A stretch of 64,000 bases of DNA from contig CM055111.1 of assembly GCA_029204225.1 (NCBI GenBank), positions 8,754,864 through 8,818,863 of the forward strand, written 5' to 3'. Positions 44,801 to 55,903 of this stretch are shown piece by piece (position 1 is the first letter of the stretch; each line of letters starts with the position of its first letter). The DNA is from Diphasiastrum complanatum (Eukaryota; Streptophyta; Lycopodiopsida; Lycopodiales; Lycopodiaceae). Below the pieces are notes generated by a model. The model was not told the origin of the DNA, did not search any database, and saw only the letters and a program-made list of their open reading frames with translations. The position numbers and the translations under genes are program-made.

Positions 44801-46766
44801 AAGCTTAGTCCATTCAATATGAGTTGAACAAGCTCTTCATCCTTGATAGGGTCACCTATAAAGGCTAGCTCTTTGTTCAATTCCTTTACTCTTAGGACAA
44901 AAGTATGTGCACTCTCTCCTTTCTTTTGATAGCTTCTATAGATTTGATTCTTCAAAGCTAACATTCTAGTTTGGTTCTTGGATTCATAGACCTTTTGCAA
45001 AGTCTCCCAAGCATCTTGAGCTGAAGTGCAATCTCCTACCTCTCTTAAGAGTTCATTTGCAACATTCATTTTTATGCAATGTAGTGCAACATTGCACCTC
45101 TTGATGTATTTGGCTTTTTCTTGAGGATGAATAGGTTCACCCTCCTTACCATTTACAATTTCCATCAGATCTTGCATGATCATGATAGATTCCATTCTAA
45201 CTTTCCATATGGAATAGTTAGTTTTGTTGAGCCTTTCATTAGTATCCAAAAGATATGCATTTATAGATGCCATCTAGTCTCCTAATCAAGGACTTGACAC
45301 AAATGAAGGTTACTTCTATTGATTTGATTGAAGGTCTACCTTATCCCACTTCTTAGGGACCTGAAAAGATCAGTAATAGACTTCCTATAAAGATCTAAGA
45401 ATGATCTCTAACAAAATCAAATCATAGAATACTAGAAACAATGCACTTGCTTGATTGAAGTAGACAATACTAGTAGAATTTCCCCTCTTTCTATAAAGAA
45501 CATTAAAGCTTCCAAATGATCTGATAAAGAGTGAATTTCAGCAACCTAATATACTTCCAAAATCACTTGTAAAAGATCTAAATGGAACTTAATGAGGATG
45601 CAACACAATCTACTATCCAATCACAAGCAAAAAATGATCAAAATTGATGAAAAATTGATCTAATTTGGTGCATAAGTCAAGCAATGGTTGGACTGAACCT
45701 AAATCACTTTAGGAGGTGACTACTACACCTTAGAACAGCCTTGAAGAGTCCCCAAAACTCTGATCTTCCCTCTCCTTGAATGCTAGAAAGCCTTCTCTAT
45801 GAAATCACCTCCAAAACTCGCTTAGAAATCAATGCTTGGAGCAAGCAAAACTTGCTATCTTGGTGATGTGAATTGAATTCAACTTTGCCTCTGGTTTTAG
45901 ACACCTAAACACCTGCAAATGAAGTCACACAACACCAATCTCCAATGTATTTGACTCACTTTGAGTTCTAGAATCAATACTAGATGCTAAGATCCAATCT
46001 ACACAAGATTTAGATCAAAAATTGTGATAAAATTGAATGCAAACCAAGGATTTAGCTCATTTCAGCCTTTAGGCTCTGATACCATGTAAAAATTACAGCA
46101 AATAAGGATCCTAAAACACTTGAAATGATGAGGAAAACAATAGATCATGATTTCATAAGATTAGCACAAGTTGAACCATCAAAATCCATCAAAAACCTAT
46201 GCTTGAACCTCACTAAATGGCCCAAATCCTTGAAGAAGGCTTCACACGTGTGAAAGTACGGCCTCCCACAGTCTGAGTACTGTACACCAGACCTACATTC
46301 AATCCTATAATCATTAGTAATCACAAGTACTCAAACAATTATGAACATAGAGAGCAATTGCACCATTATGAGAGAAAAAACATGAAATTGCTTGATTGAT
46401 TTTGGTGAGATATCATCACCTATATATACATGATCCATCACGGTTTTGGGCAGGTATGAGTAGCCCTAAACCTATCCCTAATGCTAATTTTGGTGGATCT
46501 TTCATCCCTACCAAGTTAGGGTTGGAATCTTGGAGATCCCTCAACAATGCAAAAATTACCAAAAATAGCTCCTATTTTTTCTCCCTTGTATCTAAGCATA
46601 ATTTGGACTCATTCCAAAGGTTCTAACACTTAGGTCTACTTGAGAACATCCTTATGAATGGAATCCTATGCTATTTGGCACGTGTGACAAGCCACATCAT
46701 GACCATTTAACTATTTACAAGTCATATGACCAAAACTAGTCAAGCTAGAATTGTGAATTTTTAACA
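41868..46766 (-). mobile_element. Copia element, full gag to mid-RT, 3' end fused into its own LTR
   Basis: Minus-strand element of the same family as 27,678-29,935. Its 5' LTR is 46085-46766 (682 bp, minus orientation). The primer site GCTCTGATACCA (reverse complement of TGGTATCAGAGC) is at 46073-46084, the leader runs to about 45274, and gag-pol is 45273-42355. The 3' LTR survives only as 41868-42402 (about 535 bp). RT is joined straight into that LTR, so the rest of RT, RNase H, the polypurine tract and about 147 bp of LTR are deleted. Flanks ACATC (41863-41867) and ATATC (46767-46771) look like a five-base target duplication with one change. Confidence 0.93.
42355..45273 (-). CDS. Copia gag-pol polyprotein, 972 codons, RT truncated
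   Basis: A single uninterrupted frame from ATG 45273: Gag (RLNKTNYSIWKVRMESIMIM near residue 14), knuckle CYYCSKMGHYASEC (about residue 263), protease WWIDSGASSHMTS (about 320), integrase zinc region (LWHKRLGHVNSGSM; CEACALSKAHKKV), integrase core with LIHSDVH, ILRSDNGGEFISN and NGVAEIRNRT giving the D-D-E residues, then RT N-terminus ([55 protein letters not shown]). At YGF the reading passes into LTR sequence and ends WNESKLCLDTREKK. The catalytic YVDD of RT is lost. Gag, protease and integrase could still be made. Confidence 0.93.
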   Translation of the reverse strand: MASINAYLLDTNERLNKTNYSIWKVRMESIMIMQDLMEIVNGKEGEPIHPQEKAKYIKRCNVALHCIKMNVANELLREVGDCTSAQDAWETLQKVYESKNQTRMLALKNQIYRSYQKKGESAHTFVLRVKELNKELAFIGDPIKDEELVQLILNGLSFEFDNLVQGYAIMGKLPILEELQGTLMAEESRRSQMQERMDRLSIQGGDDQALFTKGKGKSKGKGSTFKKSTKLEDQEGPPKASPSTTKVKKDKSKVKCYYCSKMGHYASECFKRKQDQSQANMSKEEEEESSHEDSLMMSIFSSTSFKGEDPWWIDSGASSHMTSKREFFSSLLSYDGPIKSIYTANDEACKIEGVGSIPLCLGSSKKINIEGVLYIPTIKKNLLSVGQMVDNGFNVDFASNECFIKKKGKIVAKGTRLGKLYKLDAFVDTNVVILAKKSKISTFTLWHKRLGHVNSGSMEAMIKEEYALGLPRSIGKEDKVCEACALSKAHKKVFPNSITKSSHPLELIHSDVHIASTKSNGGSSMFLTFIDDYSRYCWVFLLSFKSQVFDTFVKFKLFVEKHHNHSIKILRSDNGGEFISNEFKAFCEEEGIKKETSCPYTPQQNGVAEIRNRTLCECSKALRLDACLPKSFWGESLVCANYLMNRVSCKAIEGKTPYEMLYGKKPNLNHLKVFGCICYVHVPLETRTKEDPSSTRGIMLGYASSSKGYKVYLPSLNKFVVSRDVIFDEHHMHMLEEGSSAPTIKKKMAEEQDLGFEEELMEEQAPNPPITPRRSSRAKVEPSRLTYQGKGQQVEGISSTSYALSSFEEPSNVEDALNSKEWYKAMLDEYDALIENETWLLVERPQRNVIGCKWVFKLKLNANGSVNKHKARLVAKGYAQERGIDYEETFAPVAKMVTIRLIIVLASHFGWILCQMDVSNAFLNGFLEEDIYMEQPQGFIKHGMENKVCHLQRSIYGFWNESKLCLDTREKK

Positions 46767-46849
46767 ATATCATGGAAATCCGATTGTCATGAGGCTGTTG
46801 TGGCATTGAAATCACCAGTGCGAAATATATGTTTGCACTCTACATATTT

Positions 46850-47720
46850 GACAACATCCATAGAAAGATCCAAAGAAAACTTGTAAAACCTCCAACTCCC
46901 GACAATGAATGGATGCCATTACAATTCCACACCCCAGTTTGTAGGCGGTGTGGGTGGGGCCCCGACTCCCTATTTTTGGGAGTTTTTGGATACATAATCA
47001 ACATATCGGACCTAGCCAAAAGAATCACTCGTCTACCCGATGTCGTAGCCACTTGGAAGGCTTTATTCCTTTCTTCCACTTGGATATAGTTAAGGTCATC
47101 ATTCATGTAGATATGAGTGCCATGTAGTTTGGCTCAGCATCGTAAGGCTTCCCTACGAGTATCAAGTAAATCAAAGCAAATTAGCAAGGTGGCATTATCC
47201 CCCGTGGTTCTTGAAGCTGAATTTAAAACATCGGTATTAGTGTAGTCTCAAGGAAATACTTTGCCTCTTCATGTGCATTTTGGTTGTCTGTAATGTCGCA
47301 CACTCTAATGCTGAGAGATTTATGTGCTCGAGACTTTTCTTGGGAAAGAGTAGCTGGAATAACGGATGAAATGGGGGCACCTAGCTTACTACCTTTTTTT
47401 CAACATTGCTGCCAAAGAGAGGGTTTACTTGCTGAGAGATCTTGGACTCTAGTTCTTGAATCTTTGTTGTAGTGTGAGATGGGGAGCCCTGCTTCTCTTG
47501 TAAACAAAATATTTCCCTTTCAAGAGATTGACTTTTTCCTCCATAGGGCCCTTCTATGTTATAAGCTTCTTCAGTGACTTTGTAAGAAGCCCCTCTTCAC
47601 TTCTCAATCCCTTAAATTCTTTCCTGAATTCCTCCATAAGTTGCCAAATAGAAATGAATCAATCTCCGACCTTAGAAATGTTGTAAATTTTGCGTCTAGC
47701 AAAGGGTTAGGAGTGATTGG
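46850..47720 (-). pseudogene. LINE ORF1-like relic (coiled coil and C-terminal domain)
   Basis: On the minus strand, about 47680-47430 gives coiled-coil-like pieces (LEREIFCLQEKQG, TKIQELESKISQQV); about 47310-47260 gives SIRVCDITDNQNAHEEAKYF, and 47140-46960 gives LHGTHIYMNDDLNYIQVEER then VATTSGRRVILLARSDML. Coiled coil, then an RRM-like segment, then a domain with I(Y/F)(M/I)N(D/E)DL...Q..R is the layout of L1-type ORF1 RNA-binding proteins. Numerous frame changes. No LINE RT or poly(A) tail was found nearby. Tentative. Confidence 0.4.
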
Positions 47721-48251
47721 GGCAAAACCGGAGCGCTCAGTCTCAGAGGGCTGCTATGTGGCAGCATCTATGTAGCAGCATCAACAAGATGCTATTGCGT
47801 AGCAGTAGCAGTATGGGAGGTGGGGGTGAACTTATATTCTTGCCTCAGTGTGAACACTTGGACTTGTAAATCGTAAATATTAAAATGGCTTACACCAACC
47901 TGTGGTGTTTTGTAAGAAAATGTAAATAGCAAGTTTTTGATAGCTTGTTGTCCTGCTTATATTTCTGGTATAGGGTATTGGTCTTAATTTAGAGGCTGCT
48001 GGACTGACCTCCTAAAAAGTAGGAGTTGATTGGTCAATGGGACATGTGTCATATGCTCATGGGGACACTTGGTCAAGTGCATGAGTGGCAACGGTCCTCC
48101 TCCTCGCTTGCCAATGTGCAAACCACAAGCATTCATAACAAGACAATGTTTCTACTCATTCACAACCAAATACACAAAGCAAAAAGCAAAACACTCACCC
48201 TCCTCACAAAGGCCACATTCTCAAATGCCCTTACAACCCATGAGCTAAATT
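47721..48251. other. Spacer
   Basis: GCAGCAT(C/T)..TGTAGCAGC-like words near 47753-47800 form a short degenerate repeat. No gene is recognised. Confidence 0.4.
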
Positions 48252-49678
48252 GATTGCCTTTGGGTAGGTGGCTGTTGAAGACACCACACTAGATCATTGT
48301 GGTTAGCATCACCCAACAAGGGTGCTGAGCCCACTATACTTGATAAGGCTAATACTAGATGAGCCATTTCTGAGTCCATCCGTGTGGGGACCGCACTCCC
48401 CAGTGAAGTCGCCAATGTTAGTCGATATTTTTGCATGAAAATTCGGGCCATTTTTAGAGCAATTTTCACAATTTTGTAAAAACTAGCATGTAAAACCCAG
48501 CTGTTAATGGTAAAAATGGCACAAAATTGCCTATAGATAGCCCGCCATAAAAGTGGCTAGAGAAAATTTTACGGTCTTAGAAATGGCCGATATAGATATT
48601 TTGCGGCTTTTAAAATTAGTCAGTTGTAAAAGATAGTCAGCATGACCGTGCTAAAGTTTCGCCATGTACTTTGTCACTTTTTGCTAATACATGAGTGTTT
48701 TGTAAGGAAACCGGTCTACCAAAGAAATCCCAAGTCATGAGTGCCGCAAAAGACAGTGCAAACAAAAATATTGGCAATGGGAAAAGGATTTGAAATGGCA
48801 AGAAGGGCTTGAAGGGCATGAAAAACATGAAGAATGGCAAGCTTGCATTGTGAAGGGGGACCATTGGGGTTTGGTTGATAAAGCTATTCTTGCACTCCTT
48901 GATTGTTGGATGCTAATGTATTGTTCAAAGACGTGTGTTAAGGTTGGAAGGGAGAGAATTGAAGGTTGGGTTGTGTGAGAGAGAAGAGATATTCTTTGAA
49001 CAATACATTAGCATCCAACAATCAAGGAGTGCAAGAATAGCTTTATCAACCAAACCCCAATGGTCCCCCTTCACAATGCAAGCTTGCCATTCTTCATGTT
49101 TTTCATGCCCTTCAAGCCCTTCTTGCCATTTCAAATCCTTTTCCCATTGCCAATATTTCTGTTTGCACTGTCTTTTGCGGCACTCATGACTTGGGATTTC
49201 TTTGGTAGACCGGTTTCTTTACAAAACACTCGGTAATTATGTATTAGCAAAAAGTGACAAAGTACATGGCAAAACTTTAGCACGGTCATGCCAACTATCT
49301 TTTACAACTGGCTAATTTTAAAAGCCGCAAAATATCTATATCGGCCATTTCAAAGATCGCAAAATTTTTTCTAGCCACTTTTCGGGCGGGCTATCTATAG
49401 GCAATTTTGTGCCATTTTTACCATTAACAGCCGGGTTTTACATGTTGGTTTTTACAAAATTGTGAAAATTGCTCTAAAAATGGCCCGATTTTTCATGCAA
49501 AAATATCGGCTAACATTGGCGACTTCACTAGGCAGTGCGGTCCCCACACGGATGGACTCAGAATGGCTCATCTAGTATTAGCCTTATCAAGTATAGTGGG
49601 CTCAGCACCCTTGTTGGGTGATGCTAACCACAGTGATCTAGTGTGGTGTCTTCAACAACTACCTACCCAAAGGCAATC
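48252..49678. repeat. Giant inverted repeat: arms about 680 bp, loop 63 bp
   Basis: 48252-48930 is the reverse complement of 48994-49678 with only scattered substitutions and small indels. The outer ends read GATTGCCTTTGGGTAGGT and its complement; the inner ends meet at TTGTTCAAAG/CTTTGAACAA. The loop (48931-48993) is G- and A-rich. Each arm carries the same short ORF (beginning MKWQEGLEGHEKHEEWQA), so one copy appears on each strand. No transposase and no clear target duplication flank it. Transcription across it would make a long hairpin RNA. It could be a foldback/long-TIR element or a young inverted duplication. Confidence 0.95.
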
Positions 49679-49858
49679 GATGTAGCCCATATGATCCATC
49701 TACAACATGATTGGCTTTAAGTGCAACATCTTCGGATAATTTGGTGCCTTCGTAACTGCAGTAAAACCCACACGTGATCTAAATGGCAAATGCTCCCAAT
49801 CCCATCAGATTTTAAGGCAATCCCCTCTTTTCAAACCCATGCATGGAGGGATATGCAA
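49679..49858. other. Spacer
   Basis: No recognised feature. Confidence 0.4.
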
Positions 49859-50031
49859 ATGCAAATCTCAAAATTGGTGGTGGAATTATATGGATGCAAG
49901 TCATCAACAATGTGTCTAATATCGTCCCATCAGTGTGTGTGTGTGTGTGTATGTGTGTGTGAATGCAAATCTCAAAATTGGTGGTGGGATTATATGGATG
50001 CAAGTCATCAAGAATGTGTCTAATATCGTCC

Positions 50032-50085
<54 letters not shown>
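49859..50085. repeat. Tandem pair of 72 bp units, each followed by (GT)n
   Basis: ATGCAAATCTCAAAATTGG... at 49859-49930 repeats at 49963-50034 (period 104). Each ends ATCGTCCCAT and is followed by a GT tract (about 49933-49961 with one interruption, and about 50035-50085). The microsatellite is therefore part of the duplicated unit. Confidence 0.95.
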
Positions 50086-50091
<6 letters not shown>

Positions 50092-51686
50092 ATCTATCAA
50101 TTTCAAAGAGATATGATTGATAAGGTCTATGTGATCTCAAAACCATTCGTAATGTGGGTAATTCAATGTCTAAATCTTGTACTTGAATCTTGTCTAATGA
50201 TACTGATGTATATATCGTGGAATAACTACAAGTTCTATGAAATCTATAATGCACATCAAGAAGTTTCAATCATGTTGATGATCATAGATCCACTCATGAT
50301 ATCATTGTACCTCTCAAATAACAAGCTTCATCATAATGGATCTACATGAAAATTTCAATTGTAAGTTGTTGGGATCTTTTGATTGAATCTAAATTGTGTG
50401 ATCCACTAATTGATGTCCACTATGAATGAGGTCTATGAATGGAATCGGAATAATGAGCTAGAGGAGATCTAGCTCCATTTGAGCTTGCCTACTAATTAAA
50501 TCCAATCAAGTATTGCGAGGAAAGATGTCGAACCTCACAAATGGTTATAGATCCGATTTGGAGCCATCAAGCATCATCAAACTGATATAGGTCTCTCTCT
50601 TTTTCTTTTTCTTTTTCAAGTGTCTTATCTATTGGGTAGAGGAATCACTCCCCTCCCTGTTGCACTGTTTTCATTCCCCATTTGTTCCTCTCTTTAACCC
50701 CCCATATGCTTCTATATCAATCAATCATATGCCCGTTACAACAATGCATGATGCCCTATGTAGCTTAGAGTATATGTGGAGTGTATGGATATGAATGCAT
50801 TCATTCAATGTTGCAATCAGTTGGTCCAATCACGCCGTGGCTATATGATGCAAGTGTAGGGGTGGTGGGTGCAAATGACTTTGAATTCTGGATCATCATA
50901 TTTTTGTACTTCAACAAGGGTTCGTGCATACAACAACAAACATCATTTCTAAGAATAATTTTGATTTGCCTCTTTTATTTTTTATAACATATAGAATGGA
51001 AAAGAAATTCACCAAACAACAAGATGAACAAAGTAGGAAAATGAACAAATGAAAATAAAACTTAGACTTCCTATTTTCCCTTATCCCATAGGTAAAATCA
51101 AGGATAAGATTATAGTCTGTCATCATATCGACTATCCCACATTGACCTTGTTATCTGGATATTCATCTTATGTTATAGGTTTATTCATGATATATGGAAT
51201 AGGAGGCTAAATTATTCAGATCTGTCAACTGATGTGGGTGATTTTGGTGTATGTTTTGGTTCCATGGTAGAAATGGAAGGTTTGCATTTGTAGTCTGAAA
51301 TATCCTTCTCGTATCATAGGGTTCATTCCCATTATTTATATCCATGATTGGATGTATAGTATTCATGATCTCCTCTCTGAATTTTGATTCAGCCCCTTCG
51401 TTCTCGACATAGCCTGGCACGCCTTCTTCCCAATGGAGTATATTATCTATTACCTCTTAGGTCTCTTGGATACAGTTTTTGTACTCATCCTCGTTGGTGT
51501 TTATCGAAGTACTCTTTCTCACGACATTCTTAAGATTCTCGAATAGGTTCTATATACCGTATGACTCTTCTTGATTAATGTCATTGGATCTAGGAGTGTA
51601 ATACTTTCACTACCAAAAATTGATGCATCTAGATCTAGTGGTCTGGGTCTGGGAGAGTAGTGTATTGGGCCTGTCCATGCAGGTTC
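50086..51686. other. Intergenic; weak antisense gypsy-like flank
   Basis: No strong coding match. A minus-strand ORF of 79 codons (51181-51420) reads like a low-complexity Asn/His-rich protein and is unrecognised. The segment next to 51686 may be the left part of the antisense gypsy relic that resumes after 56,870, interrupted by the LTR element. Confidence 0.3.
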
Positions 51687-54069
51687 TGTGAAAAATGCAA
51701 AAATAAGCTTGGTAGAGGCCAAAAATCTTGTATATAGGATGATTACACATGTGTGGAGCCTGTTACCACGTGTGAAAATAGTGTACTTGTCATGTACCAT
51801 AATCATACAGGTTGTACATATGATTTAATTCAAGTTCTAGTGGCTAAAAGGCCAAAAACTAGTTTTCTAGACATATGACACATGGCATCAATCTATTGAT
51901 TGCATGAGCCACATCCTTTGGTTAGGTGTCACATCCCATGTGTAGAGGACAGCTCACATGTGTGGAATAAGCTGAAGTAGACGAATTTTGACATCTAGAA
52001 GATTTTCAAGTAGATCTCCATATAGACAGAAAATGGACCAAAAGTGCTCAAAATAGAAGGTTTTGTCCAAGTGTCAATTTTGCATGATGAATCATCATAT
52101 GACAAAACACATTCACACATGTGGGATCAAAGGGATGATCAGTACCACGAGCTCCCACTTATTGTATATATAGAGCCACATTTGGCCATAATCAATGTGA
52201 GACACCAATTTTGGTTTTGGAAGCAATTTTGAGTGATTCTCTCCATTTGTCTACATTTGTTTTGATTGTTTTGAGGATCTATCAATGTGTACTTGACTTT
52301 CAGGTTGGAGTCCGTACTCAGACAGTGTTTCACACGTGTGAAACCATAAAGTACACTTATGTTCAATTAATGATTGTTCTTGTTAGGATTTTGTGTCTAG
52401 AATTGATCTAGATTGATCTTAATCTCAAGTAGATTGATAGATCAGTAATCTGACAATCAATCCCTCTTGAGGATCAGATTAGGATCCACTCTTGGTCCTT
52501 TTTGTACTTTTTTACACATGGTATCAAAGCCAAGTACAAGTGTTTTTGTTGAAATTGATAGGGTTAATCCAAATCAAAGCCAAAATTCGGTTTTGGTTGA
52601 GAAAATTCAAAAATTTGTACAATTTGACTCACACACCCAATTTGAGAGATTTTTAGTGCAGAATCAAGCATTTTTCATATAGAATCTAATCCCTTGATTA
52701 GTTCTTGGATTAGATCAGCCAAAAAATTAAAATTGAAGCTTGAATTAGGAGCATTATATGATTTTCTCTGATTTTTTGAGGGTATGTTGAAGTTAAGGGA
52801 GATTTTGCTAAAATTCATAGATTAAGGAGTGATATGCAAGGTGAGAGGTTGGAATCCATTGTACCATCACTCTAGATTTGTTCAAGAGTGATAGGGCCAA
52901 GTTTAGAAACATCAATTTGCTAGAAAACATCTTTGGATTTGTCCTCCAAGTGAAACCTTTGAGAGTTTCTAGTGCATATAGAGCATCTATGCAAATCTTT
53001 TGTAGAATTTGACATAGATTGGCTTCAATTGAGAGTTATAGAAAATAAATTGAGATCCAAGTCACATTGTTCAATCCTACTCAATTTTTTTGAGTGATTG
53101 TAAGGTTTGAAAAGAGTCATTAAGGTGTCTATGGCAAATGTGTAGAGAGAGAGACAATTTTCTAAGAGTTCCTTCCTTTGTAGAGGGCAAGATCTAGAAG
53201 CTCATTATGTGTTGTTATTGGTGGAGAGTTTGTCTCTTCCTAGGTGATCAAATCTTTCTAAGTGGCATTAGCTCTTTGAAGCACAATTTCACAACTTTTG
53301 ATTTTGAATTTCATTCCAAGTCTTAAAAGGTAGAGTAATTGGTGGAATCCAATAGGAGTGATTGAATTCAATTTGTTGAGCAAAAATTGACATAGTACAT
53401 ATGAAACTCAAATTAGTTCTATTCAACTTTCTTTGTGAGAGTGTGAGGGTCAATTTGTGATCCCATTGGATGTCTAGAATGAGGAGGAGTCCATATTTGA
53501 GTATTCATGCATGGTTGAGATCTTTGTGAATCTCTAGTTGTCTTAATTTTCAAGCCTTGTGAAAAATTGGTGGTATAGTTTGTTGTCAAATCAAATCAAA
53601 TTCATTCTAAATCTCAAGTGTGAGATTATTTGGGTCAAGAGTGAGTCCAAAAGAAGTGATTAAGTTTGATTTTCATGTATTTGAAACAAAACCCGTCTTT
53701 TGTTCAAGAATCTCAAGTGTTGAGAGAACTAGTCAAGTGAAAAGGAAAATCTAGGTGTCAAATCTTTTTCATATCCATTTCAACTTTCAAAAGAAAGAGT
53801 CATTGGTATTTGATGAGTCCAATAGGAGATTGAATCTGATTTCTTTAGTGATTTGATTCAAAGATTATGTGCTTTTGTCTTAGTGATCAAGTGACTAGTC
53901 ATTAGTGTGAAGATTGATTCTTAGGTTTGTGAGCTAGATCTTTTGTAGATCATTCTAGATTATTGAAGATGTTCAAATCTAGTCTCTTGAAAGTCACAAA
54001 CTACATTTGTAGAATCATATCACAGTTTTTTATTCACATGGCATCAATAGGCGGCAACCTATTGAAGGA

Positions 54070-54285
54070 AAGAAAGGATCCTAAGTGCAACCTTTGTGGC
54101 AAGGGTGTGGATATTTTTTCTCCAGATGCTACAAAAAGAAGACCAGTCCATCCAAGGAGAACCAAAGCAAGGGGGCCGAGGTGAAGGATGGAGCTTCAAG
54201 TTCAAAATGCAAATACAAGAAGGACAAGTCCAAGGAAAGGTGTTTCCTTTGTGGAAAGGTGAATGAGGCTTGGAATCTCACATAG
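54070..54285 (+). pseudogene. Zinc-knuckle relics of the 52-56 kb element
   Basis: KDPKCNLCGKGVDIF is the first half of a CCHC knuckle with His replaced by Asp; after a frame change SRCYKKK and the basic SKENQSKGAEVKDG follow. A second knuckle-like start, RCFLCGKVNEAW, lies near 54240. This marks the end of a former gag. Confidence 0.6.
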
Positions 54286-54418
54286 ACTTGCAAGATTTGT
54301 CTTCAAGAGTCCATCACAACACGTGTCAAATCTTTTGAAATTTTTCATTTGGAAGTGCATTGTTTGGTTCAAGATGCAAAGATAGATGTCACTTTCATGA
54401 AAGTAACTTGGATTTATT

Positions 54419-55903
54419 TTGTCCTTGCTTGGAACTTTAGATAAGTTCAAACTTATTGTTATGATCCAAGAGAAATCAATCAAGAAAAAGGAGCAGCAAT
54501 CACAAAATGAAAATAGTTTCATTTATGCTATCATCTCAACCTATGAAGAACCAATTTGCTTTGAAGAGATTTTTGTATCTCAAAGGTGGATTAAGGCAAT
54601 ACTAGTTGAGTGTGATAACTTAAGAGATAGCAAAATATGTTCTCCTTGTAAGCTTACATTAGTTATGAAGTCAAGGTAATGGAAATATCTTCATAATGTA
54701 GGATCTTTTGGTTTCAATAAGATCATGAATGATGTGTTCATTCATAAAGATGACAATTGTAAGTTTTCAATCTTAAAGGCAAGTTGTAAACTTCTTATGA
54801 GAATAAGTGAAGCATCCAAAGTGGACACTTATATCCATAAGCAAGTAGTTAGCCTTATTGAGATGGAAATGTCTTTTGATTTCAATATTAGAAAAATCAT
54901 GCCAAGTTGTGGTGATTTTTGGACTTATGTTTCTAGCATAAGTAATCTTGATAATCATAGGAAGTGCATATTGAATGGTCATACTTGTTGTGATCATTAT
55001 GAGACATGGAGGTCTCGGATTTCCATCAAAAAGGAGCACCATGAAGAGGATCTTAAGGAGTCATCTCAAGGTTCAAATGTGCCAAGCATTGAGGAGGAGA
55101 ATCCTTCTCAAGGTTCAAGTGTGCCAAGGATTGAGGAGGAGAGACCTTCTCAAATTGTGATTCCAAAAAGAAACTCAAGAAATATGGTTGAGTCCATGTG
55201 GCTCACATTTCAAGGGAAAGAGGAGCATATCTCATGTGGTATACATCACATACTTACTTCTCTTATGTCATTTGATAAATCAATTTGCTTTAGTGAGATC
55301 ATTGCATCTCAAAATTGCAGTAAAGCCATACTAGTTGAGTATGAAGTCTCTCTTGAGAACATAGATGATGTTCTTAAAAGGTTGAAACTGATTTTAAATC
55401 AATTAGAAAGCAAATGGTTATTTCATCAAATGTATGCTCTTAAGTCATGTAAGAGTGAAAGTGATTTGTTCACTCGTAGTTTGAAAATTTGTATTGAGGC
55501 AAATTGTAAACTCTTTATGAGAGTAAGTGAATCATCTTATAAAGACACTTATCTCCATAATGAAGTATTTAGCATCATTGGATCTGAGATTAGCATGGTA
55601 AACAAGCATGAAGATATGATGCAAACACTTTGTTATCATACCATGCATAGTCTTGCCAATCTAGATGAGTCTAATTCTCTAGATCGTGGTAACATGATGG
55701 TAGATCTTTCTGATCCTAATAAATCAAGAAGAAATATTTATTTTCTCATGAAGGAGCATGCACATGAAGAAGGAGCAAGCCTCAAGGTCAAGCATCTACA
55801 TGAAAATTGGAAGGAATCAATTTTGGAGGTGCTAGGATGGTGCAAAGCTCTCAAGCTCATCAAAGATGTCAACATCAAAGAAGCACTATCATGGATATGG
55901 TGA
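54419..55903 (+). CDS. Internally duplicated copia-derived ORF, one stop
   Basis: 54419-54679 and 54725-55903 are in the same frame with only one stop (TAA 54677-54679) between them; the second part is 392 uninterrupted codons. Two modules repeat with a period of about 720 bases: a block ending S..W.KAILVE(Y/C) (about 54590 and 55320), which resembles the entry to copia RT (NSKEWYKAMLDEYDAL in the element at 42-45 kb), then CKL(L/F)MR(I/V)SE.S..DTY(I/L)H. Between them is a short tandem repeat SQGS.VP.IEEE.PSQ and RNSRNMVESMWLTFQGK, matching the linker before RT. RT catalytic motifs are absent. Function unknown. Confidence 0.6.

Noticed and set aside
50931-51126. Small minus-strand ORF with hydrophobic stretch
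   Set aside because: Composition-driven reading of AT-rich sequence with no supporting motif or neighbour.
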